Part shown: positions 1 to 11,076 of the stretch, in pieces
How the letters are laid out: the number at the start of each line of letters is the position of its first letter
Numbering within the stretch: the first letter of the stretch is position 1
From: Magnolia sinica
Lineage: Eukaryota > Streptophyta > Magnoliopsida > Magnoliales > Magnoliaceae
Length of the DNA: 64,000 nucleotides
NCBI RefSeq assembly: GCF_029962835.1
Contig: NC_080584.1
Location: forward strand, 77,218,862-77,282,861
Direction of reading: 5' to 3'
Translations under genes and position numbers: made by a program
Notes under the pieces: model-generated
Database searches by the model: none
Told to the model about the DNA's origin: nothing
Seen by the model: only the letters and a program-made list of their open reading frames with translations

Positions 1-142
1 TGAAAGAAAAAGAAGGAAAGAAGTTTGGGTCCCTAACGGGCCCCACCCATGATGTATGTATTCAATCCACGCCGTTCATCCAATTTCCCAGCTCATTTTA
101 GGTGTTGAGCTGAAAAATGAAACTAATCCAGTTCTCTGGTAG

Positions 143-890
143 GCCACACCATTAAAAATCATGTGAAGACATGTTAAAACATATAAAAGTACTTGCTGGG
201 CCCAATTGAAATTTTATGCATTTGAAATTTGGATTGAACGCTCCACCACGTGGGACACACACAACAGATGGACTGGATCGTCCTGTTGTGGGCCCCATAT
301 ATGAGAAACAAAAAAAATAAACCAAAAAAAAAACAGCACTCTGACGCTGCAGTAAGCAACGTCTCTGTTGACGCTGGAAAGAGGTGGGCCCCACCACAGG
401 CCCTACCTTGATGTCTGTCGAACATCAGCACCGTGCATTTGATGGGTCCCCTCTTAAAAATGGGTCACGCCAAAAAGCAACCGTACAAAGAACTTAAGTG
501 GCCCACACCATCTAAAATAATGTGCATTCATGGCTAAAACATATAAAAGCACTTGCTGGGCCCCACCTGAAATTTGGATGCATCTGAAACTTGGACTAAC
601 CCATCAACCACGAGGGACACACACAACAGTCAGACTGGTTCGTCCTGTTGTGGGCCCCATATTTGAAAACAAAATAATAATAATAATATATATATGCTGC
701 CGCCGTCAGCGTTTGGATGACGCTGCAGCAAGCAGCGTCTGCTGCTGACGTTGGAGGAAAGTGGGCCCCATCACAGGCCCCACGTTGATGCATGTTGAAC
801 ATCAGTACCATGCATTTGATGGGTCCCGTTTAAAAATGGGTCACCTCCAAATTTCAGCCATACATGGAACTCAGGTGGCCCACACCATCA
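143..890. repeat. Tandem duplication, ~360-378 bp unit x2
   Basis: Two adjacent copies share long stretches. One anchor (acatataaaagYacttgctggg) lies near 179 and again near 539, 360 bp apart. A second anchor (aacatcagYaccRtgcatttgatggg) lies near 420 and 798, 378 bp apart. Each copy contains GGGCCC motifs and a GC-rich stem made of GACGCTGC and GCAGCGTC. In copy 2 the stem is perfect (8 bp, loop agcaa, near 718-738), and an imperfect outer stem surrounds it. No coding sequence is supported. It is probably part of a repeat or LTR whose left edge lies outside the window. Confidence 0.8.
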
Positions 891-2865
891 AAACAATAAA
901 ATAAAAATAAAATAAATTTATGAAGCTGAATAAATCAGCAATTGTATGGGTCTGATCATGTGGTATATGTTATATCTAAACCATCCACCCATTTGGTGAG
1001 CTTGACCTAAGGCTTGAAAGAAAAATAAGATAGATCTAACCATCAAGTGGGCCACACGACAAAAGGAGAAAGGATTGAACATCTACCATTGGAACCCTTT
1101 TTTGGGTTAGAAGTTTTGAACCAATATAAAATTTGTCTTTCCCCTTAATTCAAGTCTTTATGACCTTATGAATAGATTGGGCGAAAAATAAATGTTATGG
1201 TGGGCCCGATGAATGGTTTAACGGTGAAATCATTATCCTAATTGCTAATTGAGGAGAGGTCTAGATAATCTTTGGTTATGATTCATTTTTGGATAATTTT
1301 CTAAAATGATCTCTAAAAATAGATGAACGGTGTAGATATAATAAATACATCACTTTAGCACCCATGTAACTTTGATCTCTTTGAACCATTCATACAACTC
1401 GAAGCTCAAGCATGTAAAATCATGTGTTAGGTCCACCTAAAATTTGGATGTATCTGAAACTTGGTCTGACCCCTCAACCAAGTGGGACACACATAATGGA
1501 TGGGCTGGATTTATGAACCACACCTCTGCGGGCCTAACAAATAATTATGAATATTTAAGGGAGGGTAACCCTCTCAACTTGTGTGTGGTATGGCCCACTT
1601 TAATGTAGGTGTTATGCCACTTAATCCACCATGGTTATGACATGATTTATATTCAAGATCCTCATCGTTTATTTATTGTATCAACCCCTTTGACGGCATG
1701 TTACCAAGACTCAGGCCCATCCAATGATTAGATAGCCATTCATTATGAAATAATGTAAATTGAACTCTCATCACTAAAAATTTATTATGGGTCATCCTAA
1801 TAATGTATTAGTATTTAACCCATCTAGCCCATGTACCGGGTCCCCTCTAGGGCATTGTCCCAAAGATCAGTCAATTCAACCTGAATTGGACCACACAATA
1901 CAAGGCTGTGAGAATAAGGACTTAACTATTGAATCCAACCTAAGGCCACCATGGTGTATCTATTTAATCCATGCAGACCATCCACTTCCTCATATCATTT
2001 TAGGATTTGTACTAAAATCAAAGTAGACCTAAGTCTTAAGTGAGTCACATACGACTTAACCTCATGGGAAAGCCCCATGAGCTCCACCATATAGAACTCA
2101 TTGTAAATTCCATTTATTTGTGGGTCCAAGAATGTTAAGGACCATTTTAAGTGAATATCATGTGGGCCCATCAGTGGTAGCCTTGGGTCAACCATTAGGT
2201 CTCTTCGACAAGAGTTTGTAATCTCCATGTGTTAAACATATGATGAACTGGTATTGTAATTTTTGAAGTAATGATGGTTAAACCCTTAAATGGGTTGATC
2301 GTGGACAGCCCTTGATCACTTAGCACTTTGGTTAAAGTACGGCCCTAAGTAATAGAATCATGTGACTTGTGTCTAAACCCTTAAACATATTTAATTATAA
2401 TAAATATGTAGACTCTAGTGGTGTGAGGGTGTGATATACCTGTTTGGTCCATTAATCATGTAGGTATTTGATGTATATATAGCCGCCTAATCATAGGCAA
2501 TGGTGGAGTATATGTAGTATACGTAGTCATTTAATTGTATGAATGTGAAATACATACAAGGCCACCTAACCATATGAAATCAAGTTGCATTGATGGTCAT
2601 TCAATGACGTAGGTTTGTGCTTATCGATATAGATACCGCCACTTGAATCACATATAACTAAGTTGTACACTAACTGAATGTGATGTAGAGTTATATTACC
2701 CAAGCTAATGCTATTCAGGTCCTTGATTCTATATGCTGTGATTGCTAAACCGTAAATGGTACGATGAAACGTGGCTCTTGGCCCTTAACTATGCAGCACT
2801 AAATATGAGTCATTAACTATGTGACGTGTGAAGTGGTTGTACTATAAGACTTATCATAATTGGTG
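891..2865. other. Non-coding, diffuse GGGCCCA-type repeats
   Basis: No convincing gene is seen in this stretch. It contains scattered remnants of the GGGCCCACC..GATGTAT..CCGTCCATC repeat family, for example around 1195-1400, where a degenerate right arm of a foldback element is visible. Short open frames here lack recognisable domains and overlap these repeats. Confidence 0.5.
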
Positions 2866-2869
2866 TAGC

Positions 2870-3190
2870 CATGTATTCATGGCCTATGAGCAAGGCCCAT
2901 TGAGATATATTTCTGGCCCATATGATTAGGCTCATTGTGATGTATTTGAGGCCCATGTGTAGGGCTCACCTATTATGTATTTGAAGCCCATGGGTTGTGA
3001 AGCCTGATGTGGTGTATTCTTGGCCCATGTGTCGGGGCCCATAGCGATGTGTAAGGCCCATATGATATGGCCCAATGTGATGTAGATGCGGCCCACGAGT
3101 GAGGCCCAATGCGATGAATGTGTGGCCCTTGCGAGAGACCCAAAGCAATGTATATGAGGACCAATGTGATGTGTAATTTCGCCATGATGT
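2870..3190. repeat. GGCCCA/GTGATGTAT minisatellite inside LTR copy A
   Basis: Degenerate repeats of about 30-40 bp, each with aggcccat followed by gtgatgtat, run in tandem. The array is shorter than its counterpart in the giant LTR. Open frames on the minus strand here (repeated Gly-Pro-His-type peptides) are by-products of the repeat. Confidence 0.6.
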
Positions 3191-4994
3191 ATGTATTGAT
3201 GTTTATGTGGGTCACTCCTTGGGAGTAATGTTGGTTAAATGTCCACATTGACGGGCAATGATGGTTGAATGTCCACATTGTGACCTTCCTTTAGGCCTTG
3301 TTAGGCCTATTCTCACCGATTCCAATTGACGATACTGATTACGAGTACATGATAGCATAACATCATGATACATGCCCATACGCATCATCTGCATGTTTGT
3401 TATGAGATGTGGTTGATCATTGCATATGTCATTGAGCATGTTACTATGAGACTCCCTGATAGGCAGAGGTTATCTCACATGAGTGCACGGTATGCGCAGG
3501 ATTGATGCATGACTGGATTGTATGACTCATGCATCTTGCATTGTGTGCCCTAGCGACATCAGGGTCGTAGCCTCCACAGGCATATCGTGGATGGCTAGAT
3601 AGGATATCGAAAATATTTGGTTCTAGCATGCAGGCACCATAGATGTCTCTGGGTGAAAATTCCTAAACCTCTGAGGCCAGGAGACGCCCCAACGTCAAGA
3701 CCGAGTGGATATATGAGCGCCCGAGTACCGAATACCAGGAGGCTGCGTCTCCCACTGTGTTGTGGTTGATTGAAAGGAGGTGTGGCCTTACCCGCCCGAG
3801 GGTAGGGGGCATTATTAGGCTGAGTTTGACCAGCTCGTGAATGGATCCGCTATTGACGTACCAGATAGGTATTGGCAAACTATTGACCAGGCGGATAGTG
3901 AGGTTTCTTACGCTCACTTGGATTATGCTGCTGGGAGATAAACAGTGCCATTTGGAGTGTACTAAACCCCGGTGATGATCCCAGAGATGAACTGTACTGA
4001 TATATGGACTTATTGAGCAGGAGTTGCATACTCATTCATTCATTCATTCACGATCCACTCAGGCTGGTGGTGCGCAACTATTTGTTACGTGTACCTTCGC
4101 AATGGCCAGGATTTCGGTTGGGGCGCACGACTAACCTGAGATCAGGAGTTTACCACATTGAGTCTAACTATCCAAATTAGGTATGGGACTAGTTTGGATA
4201 AAAGTCCTTTGTGATAGACCCCATAGTCTGCGATACTACGTACTATCATCCCGACTTCACTCCAGCATAGTCATTTCATTCGTACCACATATTGCATTAC
4301 ATTAGTAACATTTAGTATTTCAGATTACTATGTTTCAGTATTTAGATATAGCTGACGGTATTCGTGAGCTCGTCCGGAACTGTATATTGCATTGCATCTT
4401 TGACATCTAATATTTGACTCTTATAACTCTTCATTTGCATAATTGATTTATATTGCGTACTCTGATATTGTATGACTCATGGACTTGTCAGTATTTTCGA
4501 TATTGTATAATTATGGCACGACAATATGATAATGATGATGTGATTACGGATGCATGTAATATGGTTATGGCTGTGGTATGATTTCCTTATAGCATATTTA
4601 TCTTGTTTGCATGTAGGACACACTGCACACACGTGTTTACTCACTAGGCTTTTTGCCTAAGCCTCATATTTTTCATTTTTTTTAGGGCTAGAGTGGCTTG
4701 GAAGACTTTGCTTTCTCGATGCATTGCATCTATTTTTCGATTTGGCAATGTTGACGTTGTGTACCTTTGGAAAGCATTGTACTTGTAACAATAAGGATTT
4801 CTATTGGAGAGTATTGCTTGGTAATTTAATCATGGATCTTTATGCTCATGTATTACTATGTATATAAATATATAAAAAAATTCAATCAAAAATCTTCCTT
4901 GTAGTGCGCCGAACTCGGGACTTGGTGTATGGAAGTCGAGTGCCGAATTCGGGGTATCACAGAAGCTGTCCATCCCCGCATTTGGGCCGTGATA
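2870..4994 (+). mobile_element. 3' half of a large gypsy-like LTR (copy A)
   Basis: This segment is co-linear with the 3' part of the giant LTR at 13749-19223. Shared blocks include the GGCCCA/GTGATGTAT minisatellite (2870-3190 versus 15950-17300) and a block containing catcatgatacatgcccata (near 3360 and 17538). Others are the attcattcattcattca tract (near 4032 and 18220) and the terminal block with gaatYgggg and a GGCTGTC-like motif. The end is placed at ccgtgata (4994) by comparison with the other copy's CATGACA end. No primer-binding site follows it, so it is a solo or truncated LTR. The 5' boundary is not identifiable and the strand follows the better copy. Confidence 0.65.
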
Positions 4995-5130
4995 GCTCAT
5001 CTATTTATCTGTAAGTCATTAGAGTCCAAAGACCTTACCGATTATTCTTTTATGTAAGATTGGGTCACAGGTGATTCTCAACTCTTTGAAGTCCTCATAA
5101 GAGGCCTCCTACGGGAGAATACGTGTGGGT

Positions 5131-5480
5131 GCTGTGTATTAACCTTTGCTCTTATGTAGGGCATAAACTTTATGTTCCTTGTGTGGATCCTTAACCTATG
5201 TTGCCTAAAACCATAGGTGCTATGTGTTGACCTTTGCTCTTATGTAGGGCATAAACTTTAGGTTCCTTGTGTGGATCCTTGTCCTGTGTGGCCTAATACC
5301 CTAGGTGTTATGTGTTGACCTTTGCTCTTATGTAGGGCATAAACTCTAGATTCCTTATGTGAATCCTTGGCCTGTGTGGCCTAAAACCCGGGTGTTGTGT
5401 GTTGACCCTTACTCCTATGTGGGGCATAAACTTATGTCTCGTGGAGACACGTCTAGGTTCCTTGTGTAGGTCCTAGAGTC
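5131..5480. repeat. 88-bp tandem repeat, ~3.5 copies
   Basis: The anchor cctttgctcttatgtagggc occurs at 5143, 5231 and 5319, and degenerately at 5407. The spacing is exactly 88 bp each time. Copies carry ggcataaactt, ttccttgtgtggatcctt and a gtgtggcctaa segment. The array lies just upstream of a Copia/Maximus-like LTR fragment. Arrays of this kind are common in retroelement LTRs. Confidence 0.85.
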
Positions 5481-6120
5481 AACCTTGTGTAGGTTGTGAA
5501 GGTTAGAGGTGAACCTGATTTAAAACCTCCGTTAGTGAGATTCGGTACACTTAAGGGTTGAGTGCGTCTGCCGAAAGTGGAGTAGGCATATAGCCGAACC
5601 ACTATAAAATGACTTTGTTTAAGATTGCCATTTGCATATTCTTTTATTGTGTATACTTTGAATGATCACATGATGCATGAATATTTAGAACTGATAAGTA
5701 TCACTTCCCATGCATAGTCACTCTGTCCATCCATCATAAACTAAATTTATGTATTGCTTAGATATTGAATAGTCTTTTGATTAGAACCTCTATCTGGCTT
5801 GAAAGCCATTAGAGTTGAGATAAAGATATCTTGATAAATTGTTATATTAGATCAAGATAATGATGATAGGATTTTAAACTGTCATAAAATTTTATAAAGT
5901 CCTATTCACCACCCTTTAGGACACTTTGACCTCTTCCTACTTCTACTAAAGCGGTCTTTACCGCAATTTCATTGAGGTCTCTATTAAATGGGCCAATCTC
6001 CAAGGGATTCTTTTTTATGAAACACATGCAACAACATTTGAAGGAAATTTTTTAAAACATGTGTCCTTGGTACACAAGCATTTAGATTTTAATATTGAAC
6101 ACATATAAACTTGAGATAAG
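5481..6120 (+). mobile_element. Probable Copia (Maximus/SIRE-like) LTR remnant
   Basis: The stretch around 5545-5625 has the arrangement gtgcgtctgccgaaagtgg, aggcatatagccgaaccac and then tataaaatg. This resembles the promoter/R region of SIRE/Maximus-type LTRs, where a gccgaaccac motif precedes a TATA-like box. Nothing coding is visible. LTR ends and a target duplication were not identified, so the family call rests on motif memory. Confidence 0.4.
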
Positions 6121-6225
6121 ATGCTCAACCAATTTCTAATATTTCCTTATGGCATGTACATAAGACCACAGGCCAAGTCACCCACCAAAACCACGCTTTG
6201 CAATCCAAAATTACTCACCCAAACC

Positions 6226-6642
6226 ATGTCATTCAAGCTAAACTTAAATATTGTACTAAACAAGAACACAGGCGAGGTGTTATTTGGAGAAGCTAGAAAA
6301 GATTTCATAGATTTTCTATTCAGCCTCCTAGCATTGCCAATTGGGTACGTTGCAAAGCTCCTCACAAAGCAACACATGATGGGATGCACTAGAAGTCTCT
6401 ACAATAGCCTTGAAAATCTCACTGTTGATTACATGCAACCCAACTTCGACAAAAATACCCTCCTCAACCCCAAGATGTCTATTCCGATGAGCGTTCAGAA
6501 TCATCTCCCATTAAAAGATTGTGCTTCTGAATCAAAGTACTACTCATGCTGCAACAACCCCGAGTGCGTCATTCCCGATAACTTCATCCATCACCGCTGG
6601 ATCACAGATGATAAGTATGTAGTGTGTCCATCTACAAGATGA
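6226..6642 (+). pseudogene. DUF674-family gene fragment (N-terminal part)
   Basis: The product is not functionally characterised; DUF674 is a plant family of unknown role. The frame opens upstream at 6121. The family-like start is the methionine at 6226 (MSFKLNLNIVLNK), giving 138 residues. Family hallmarks are visible: EVLFGEARKDFIDFLFSLLA, then LLTKQHMMGCTRSLYNSLENL, then a YYSC..N.EC cysteine-rich stretch and a final VCP. The frame stops at 6640-6642 directly after VCPSTR, where related proteins continue with a CPSC-type motif and further repeats (usually several hundred residues). No downstream exon was found before repeats begin. I call it a truncated pseudogene; a genuine short protein is less likely. 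Confidence 0.7.
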
Positions 6643-6998
6643 TAAGAAGTCACTTACAGGCAAAACTGCTCGGAACCTTCCAGGGGATGGAGGTGAGAAG
6701 TCACTTCCTTGTAAGTGACTTACAGGCTAATGGTCTAATTATTTAAACAAGGGGAAGAGGGGGAAAATGCACCTCCATTACCAAAAAGCTCTAGCCATTG
6801 AAGAAGCTCCACTAAGCTCTCTCTCTCTCTCACTCTCTCTCTCTCTCTGTAATGGCGTTGTGCGCCTCCCTCTCTCCTTCTCTGCAATTAGTATTTCTGT
6901 GGGCCTTTCTCTCTTCCCCTCTCTCGTTCTTTGCATGCAGTTAGGGTTGCCATTTTCTTTTTCTTTTATTCGAATAGACGGATTCAGTTAGGCTGTGA
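6643..6998. other. Flank of DUF674 fragment, short inverted repeats and (TC)n
   Basis: A short motif (agtcacttacaggc) occurs near 6649 and is nearly repeated near 6714. Between them gaagtcacttccttgtaagtgactt can fold on itself. A (TC)n tract follows at about 6810-6848. The open frame across the tract (6767-6991) is Ser-Leu-rich and caused by the microsatellite. No gene is supported. Confidence 0.5.
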
Positions 6999-7425
6999 CA
7001 GTGGGGCCCACCATAATTTATGTTTTATTTTGGTATATCTATGCCATCTAGCAGTTTTGCCAGCTCATTTTAGGGCCCAAGCCCAAACATGAAGTATATC
7101 CAAATCTTAGGTGGGTCACACCATAAGAAACGGTGGTGATTGAATGTCCACCATTAAAGCTCCCCACCATCTGGTCTATTGAGGTGGACCTTTTTTATTT
7201 ATTTAAAAAAACTTATTTAATTATTTTGATGGATCCTATAAATATGGAGGTTGGCATATAAATATCACAGTGGGCCCTAGTAAGGTTTCAATGGTGGGAG
7301 TTCCCATCCCCTCTGTTTCCTGTTGTGTAGCCCACTTAAATTTTGAATATGCTTCATTTTGGGATCACATCTTAAAAATAACAAAAAAAAAATTGATGGA
7401 TGGAGTGGATATTGTCACGTAGGTT
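6999..7425. mobile_element. Foldback (palindromic) repeat element, copy 1
   Basis: The left arm begins cagtggggcccaccataat and continues with a ccagctcattttaggg block and a caaatcttaggtgggtcaca block. After a spacer of about 150 bp, the reverse complement of these blocks appears in degraded form (tttcctgttgtgtagcccac, then ttgatggatggagtgg). The whole element is therefore a large imperfect inverted repeat. It carries no open frame and resembles the copies at 10568-11512, 24355-24655 and 49594-50332. Confidence 0.65.
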
Positions 7426-8000
7426 CTGCTTCTTGTAAGAGATGTTGAAGTTCTTGTCCCATATTTTTCCTTTACTGCATTTACTAACGACTACTTTTAG
7501 TTTGCATAGATTGAGCCATGGCTTACTGATCGTAACTGTTGATAAGATGAATCTCACCATAGATGGGCAATGCCTCTGCACTCTCCTAGATGTGACGTTC
7601 CTAACCCTTTCACTGGTTACATTTGAAAACAGATGATTTGGGAAAGAAGCAGAGCAATGGTCCACATTCAACTGAAAATGGCAAAAGATGTTCGAATCTA
7701 GGAGAGTTTTGGAGCATGGTTCATTAGGTTGGTTCCATCAAACCAACAGTCTGGATCACAGAACCTACAACCTTAAAACCAGAGGATACTTTGCATATTC
7801 CTGGGTTGAAGATCCACCATTTTCTGAACCATGCATTCAAAGTGAAGCCTGTGATCTGGACATTGTTGATTTGGTGGGGCTCAACCAGGATGGAAGATCT
7901 TAACCCCTGACATTTATTGCATCATGTCTCTTTTGTTTAGCCTTCCTGAATTCTTCTTTCAATTTTAGTATGCCCATCACCCACATGATTGAAGAGGCTA
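7426..8000. other. No recognisable gene
   Basis: Two modest frames (7442-7636 and 7688-7903) were inspected. Neither shows a known domain, plausible splice structure or codon pattern that I can support. The segment is treated as non-coding. Confidence 0.4.
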
Positions 8001-8002
8001 TT

Positions 8003-8455
8003 GAATTAAACAGTCCAGTTTAAATGGATCTTTCTATTAGGGAATCAATGCCATCCATTTGCATGTACCCATTTTTTTAATTTTATTTTGCATCAGATGT
8101 AACAATCTGTAAATTTAAAATGGGTGTATGTAAATTAACGAGAGTGTGCATAAACATCAATTCCCTAGATAGAACGATCCATCTAAACTGCACTGTTTGA
8201 TTTGAACTACTTGTATGCTGCATATGCAATTTCATAGTAATTTCTCAGTATTAAACACTAATTTCCTAGATAGAATGATCCATCTAAACTAGACTGTTTG
8301 ATTTGAACTACTTATATGCTGTATATGCAATTTGTAAGTAATTTCTCAGCATTAAACATCAATTCCCTAGATAGAATGTTCATCTAAACTGGACTGTTTG
8401 ATTTGAACTACTTATATACAGCCAATGCAAATTCTAAGTAATTTCTAAGTACCTG
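8003..8455. repeat. 101-bp tandem repeat x3 with an inverted copy upstream
   Basis: The anchor aaacaYYaattYcctagatag starts at 8152, 8253 and 8354, giving an exact 101-bp period. Each unit includes ctgtttgatttgaacta and tttctcag. The segment at about 8003-8060 is the reverse complement of the first half of the unit (aaacagtccagtttaaatgg, then gggaatcaatg). The block can therefore fold back, like a MITE end beside a tandem array. Confidence 0.75.
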
Positions 8456-9031
8456 AAATGTGTGTTGGACCTACTTGAAAATCTAGACAGATAGACTATT
8501 GAAGTGTACCAATGCAACTCAGAGCACTGAAACTTACAGTAATTTAAAAGCACTGTAGCATCTCCCAATAATCTGTTTGATAAATGCTTTAGGGATAAAA
8601 TTACTATCAATGGGACGTGTTTGAGCCCGTCAAAATCAAAATTTTGAATAGGACTGGCCCATCAGGCCCAACTCAAACAATTCGAAATCCATGAAGAAGT
8701 CAACTCCAAGCCCGTAAATTAGACATCCAAATCCCAACAATTGTATAATTAACTAATTGTATTATATTACTTCTTCACTTTTCTCATTATTGTGCATTGT
8801 TTATAGTTAGTTTAATATGTATTACATTTTTTTCTTAAATTATTATTGTGACTTGTTAGTTTATATTTGTGACTTGTGAGGCAGTTTTTTCTCAAAAGTC
8901 AGGCAGTTTTACTACTTGATGGGCCACAATATGCAAAGTGAACTGACAATTAAATGGATGCTTTCTATTCATCCATTTATTCTATATGCTTTAGCCCACC
9001 TGAGTTTTGAAAGAGCAAGACCCACCTGATG
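8456..9031. other. AT-rich non-coding stretch
   Basis: No gene, tRNA or recognisable element end was seen. The sequence is AT-rich with short homopolymer runs and leads directly into the 169-bp satellite. Confidence 0.4.
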
Positions 9032-9369
9032 GAGCATACCCGGATGTGGGTCGGAGCTATTCAGATGTTGAGCGGGGGTCCCTGAAAGGTGGGAACCGCT
9101 GTTATGACTATGATGAAGCTGTCCATTTTTTATGGACAACAATATGAGTGGCCTGACCATTTGGACAGGCCCGTGTTTATGTATTAGCTCAAAATTAATA
9201 GAGCAGACCTGGATGTGCGTCTAAGCTATCCGGATATTGAGTGACTATCCTTAGAAGGTGGGAACCACCGTTATGACCATGATAAAGCTGTCCATTTTCT
9301 ATGGACAGCAATATGAGTGGCCTGGCCATTAGGACAGACCCATGTTTATGTATTAGCTCGAAATTGATG
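9032..9369 (+). repeat. 169-bp satellite-like unit, two tandem copies
   Basis: Units begin gagcaKacc at 9032 and 9201, and a third start abuts the telomere-like array at 9370, so the period is exactly 169 bp. Conserved internal blocks are ggtgggaaccRc, gaagctgtccatttt, aatatgagtggcctg and gtgtttatgtattagctc. The same unit occurs inverted at 21113-21455 and 23278-23609, and in part at 10073-10198. It always borders degenerate telomere-like repeats. Unit length fits plant satellites (commonly 150-180 bp). Confidence 0.85.
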
Positions 9370-9703
9370 GAGCAGACCCTAATATAACCATAAACCTAAA
9401 CCTAGTCTCAAATCCCTAAACTTAAACCTACACCTAAACCTAAACCTATAACCCTAACCTAAACCTAAACCTAAACCTAAACTCGAAAACCTAAGCCGAA
9501 ACTCGATCCCGAACTCGAACCCGAATCTGAATCCCTAAACCCTAAACCTAAATCTAAACCTAAACCTATTCTCAAATCCCTAAACCTAAACCTACACCTA
9601 AACCTAAACCTATAACCTTAACCTAAACCTAAACCTAAACTTAATTCACTTAACTTAAACCTACACCTAAACCCAAACCGATAACCCTAACCTAAACCTA
9701 TAT
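9370..9703 (+). repeat. Degenerate telomere-like (CCTAAA)n array
   Basis: The array is mostly cctaaa and aacctaaa units, occasionally true ccctaaa. Interspersed higher-order blocks include gatcccgaactcgaacccga and ctattctcaaatcccta. It starts immediately at the satellite boundary. The units resemble the plant telomere repeat CCCTAAA but are too degenerate, and too interrupted by other sequence, for a functional end. Confidence 0.85.
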
Positions 9704-9860
9704 GTATTTGTGTGTCGATGAATGGCTAAAGGAAACAATTTCCTCCCTTAATTTGCCTCTCTTTTTGCAATGGCCTACTAAAGTTTTGAATCAAGTTGAA
9801 AGTTGGGTCTCAGGGGTTTCATGGGTGCCACATCACATGGACCAAATTTTAGGCCTATGA

Positions 9861-9897
<37 letters not shown>

Positions 9898-10011
9898 GAG
9901 TAATGCTCACACATAACTAGTTGGACATTACATTTTTGTCCAACTAGTTGGGCAATTAATGAAAACGTTCTTCCTAATTAATGTAAATGCTTCCATTAAA
10001 TGCTAATTAAT
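9704..10011. other. Insert between arrays, with (AC)n
   Basis: This is a non-repetitive interruption of the telomere-like array. A clean (CA)n microsatellite lies at about 9863-9894. Around 9920-9960 a ttggacattac..gtccaactagttggg segment can form a small fold. No gene is seen. Confidence 0.5.
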
Positions 10012-10272
10012 GTAAACCTAAACATATTCTCAAATCCCTAACCTAAACCTACACCTAAACCTAAACCCGATCCCGACCATGATGAAGCTGTCCATTTCCT
10101 ATGGACAACAATATGGGTGGGCTGGCCATTTGGACAGGCCCATGTTTGTGTGGATCAGACCCGGATGTGCGTCGGAGCTATCTGTGAGTTGGTTGAGTCT
10201 CCAAGACCTAAACCCTAAACCCTAATCCTAAACCCTAAACCTAAAGCTAAAACCTAAAACCTAAAACCAAAC
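10012..10272 (+). repeat. Telomere-like array with partial 169-bp satellite
   Basis: Short cctaaa arrays lie at 10012-10075 and 10201-10272. Between them (10073-10198) is a partial copy of the 169-bp satellite, recognisable by gatgaagctgtccattt and cggatgtgcgtcggagctat. This repeats the array-satellite-array order seen at 9032-9703. Confidence 0.8.
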
Positions 10273-10299
10273 ATCATGGTAGGGACAATGCCCCCGACC

Positions 10300-10560
10300 A
10301 TTAATTCCTTCCTAGGACCCACCATGATGGTTATTTGAGATTCAACTTGTTGGTAAGTTCACACAGACCTAGACCAGAAGAAGGGATAACACAAATATCA
10401 GCTTGATCGAAAAATTTTGTGGCCCCAATTAGTTTCGAGGTCCACTTAAGCTTTGGATCTACCTCATTCTTCAGCTCATGCCCTAAACTGATCTCTCCAA
10501 ATTGATGGATGGTTGGATACAACATATACATCATGATGGGATCCAAATATCAGGTGGACC
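10300..10560. mobile_element. Foldback repeat element, left-truncated copy
   Basis: The central and right-arm blocks of the foldback family are present: ttggtaagttcacacagacc, aaaattttgtggcccc, ttggatctacctcattctt and tacatcatgatgggatcc. The left arm is missing. It lies directly after a telomere-like array and before another family member. Confidence 0.6.
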
Positions 10561-10567
10561 ATAATAC

Positions 10568-11010
10568 AGTTAACAATGGTCCATCGTGATTTATGTATTT
10601 CATCCACTCCGTTCATACATTTTAACAGATAATTTTATGTCTTGAGACAATATATGAAGTATATATATAAAAATCTTAAATGGACCACACGTACAGGAAA
10701 TAATGTGAATTGAACTTGTTTCTTTCAAAATTTCTTGGGGGGCCGCAGAAGTTTTAGATCAAGCTGATATTTATTTTTTCCCTTCATCAATGTCTGCGTG
10801 ATTTTGTGAATAGGTTGGATGAAAAATAAACATCACTATAGGCCTTAGAAAGGTTTCAATGATGGAAATCATTATACCCACTGTTTCTTGTGGTATGGTC
10901 CACCTGAGTTTTGGATATGATTCAATTTTGGTTTCAACCCCTTAAATGATCTGGAAAAGTAGATGGAAGGTGTAGATAAACTACATATATTTACAGTGGG
11001 CCCAACTGAG
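10568..11010. mobile_element. Foldback repeat element, copy 2
   Basis: The left arm (atggtccatcgtgatttatg, then ggaccacacgtacaggaaat) pairs imperfectly with the right arm (tttcttgtggtatggtccac, then acatatatttacagtgggcc). The middle carries the family's gttggatgaaaaataaacat block. There is no open frame. It is older than the copy at 49594 judging by arm mismatch. Confidence 0.65.
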
Positions 11011-11076
11011 CGTACTGAGTAACTTAGGACGCAATCCAATTTCAGGCATAACTAGCTTAGTAGGTTAGGCCTTGAC

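Noticed and set aside
6767..6991. 74-residue frame near the DUF674 fragment
   Set aside because: Low-complexity Ser-Leu sequence from a (TC)n tract, no domain.
7688..7903. Possible small gene (71 residues)
   Set aside because: No recognisable domain, no splice or promoter support, and it lies among repeats.
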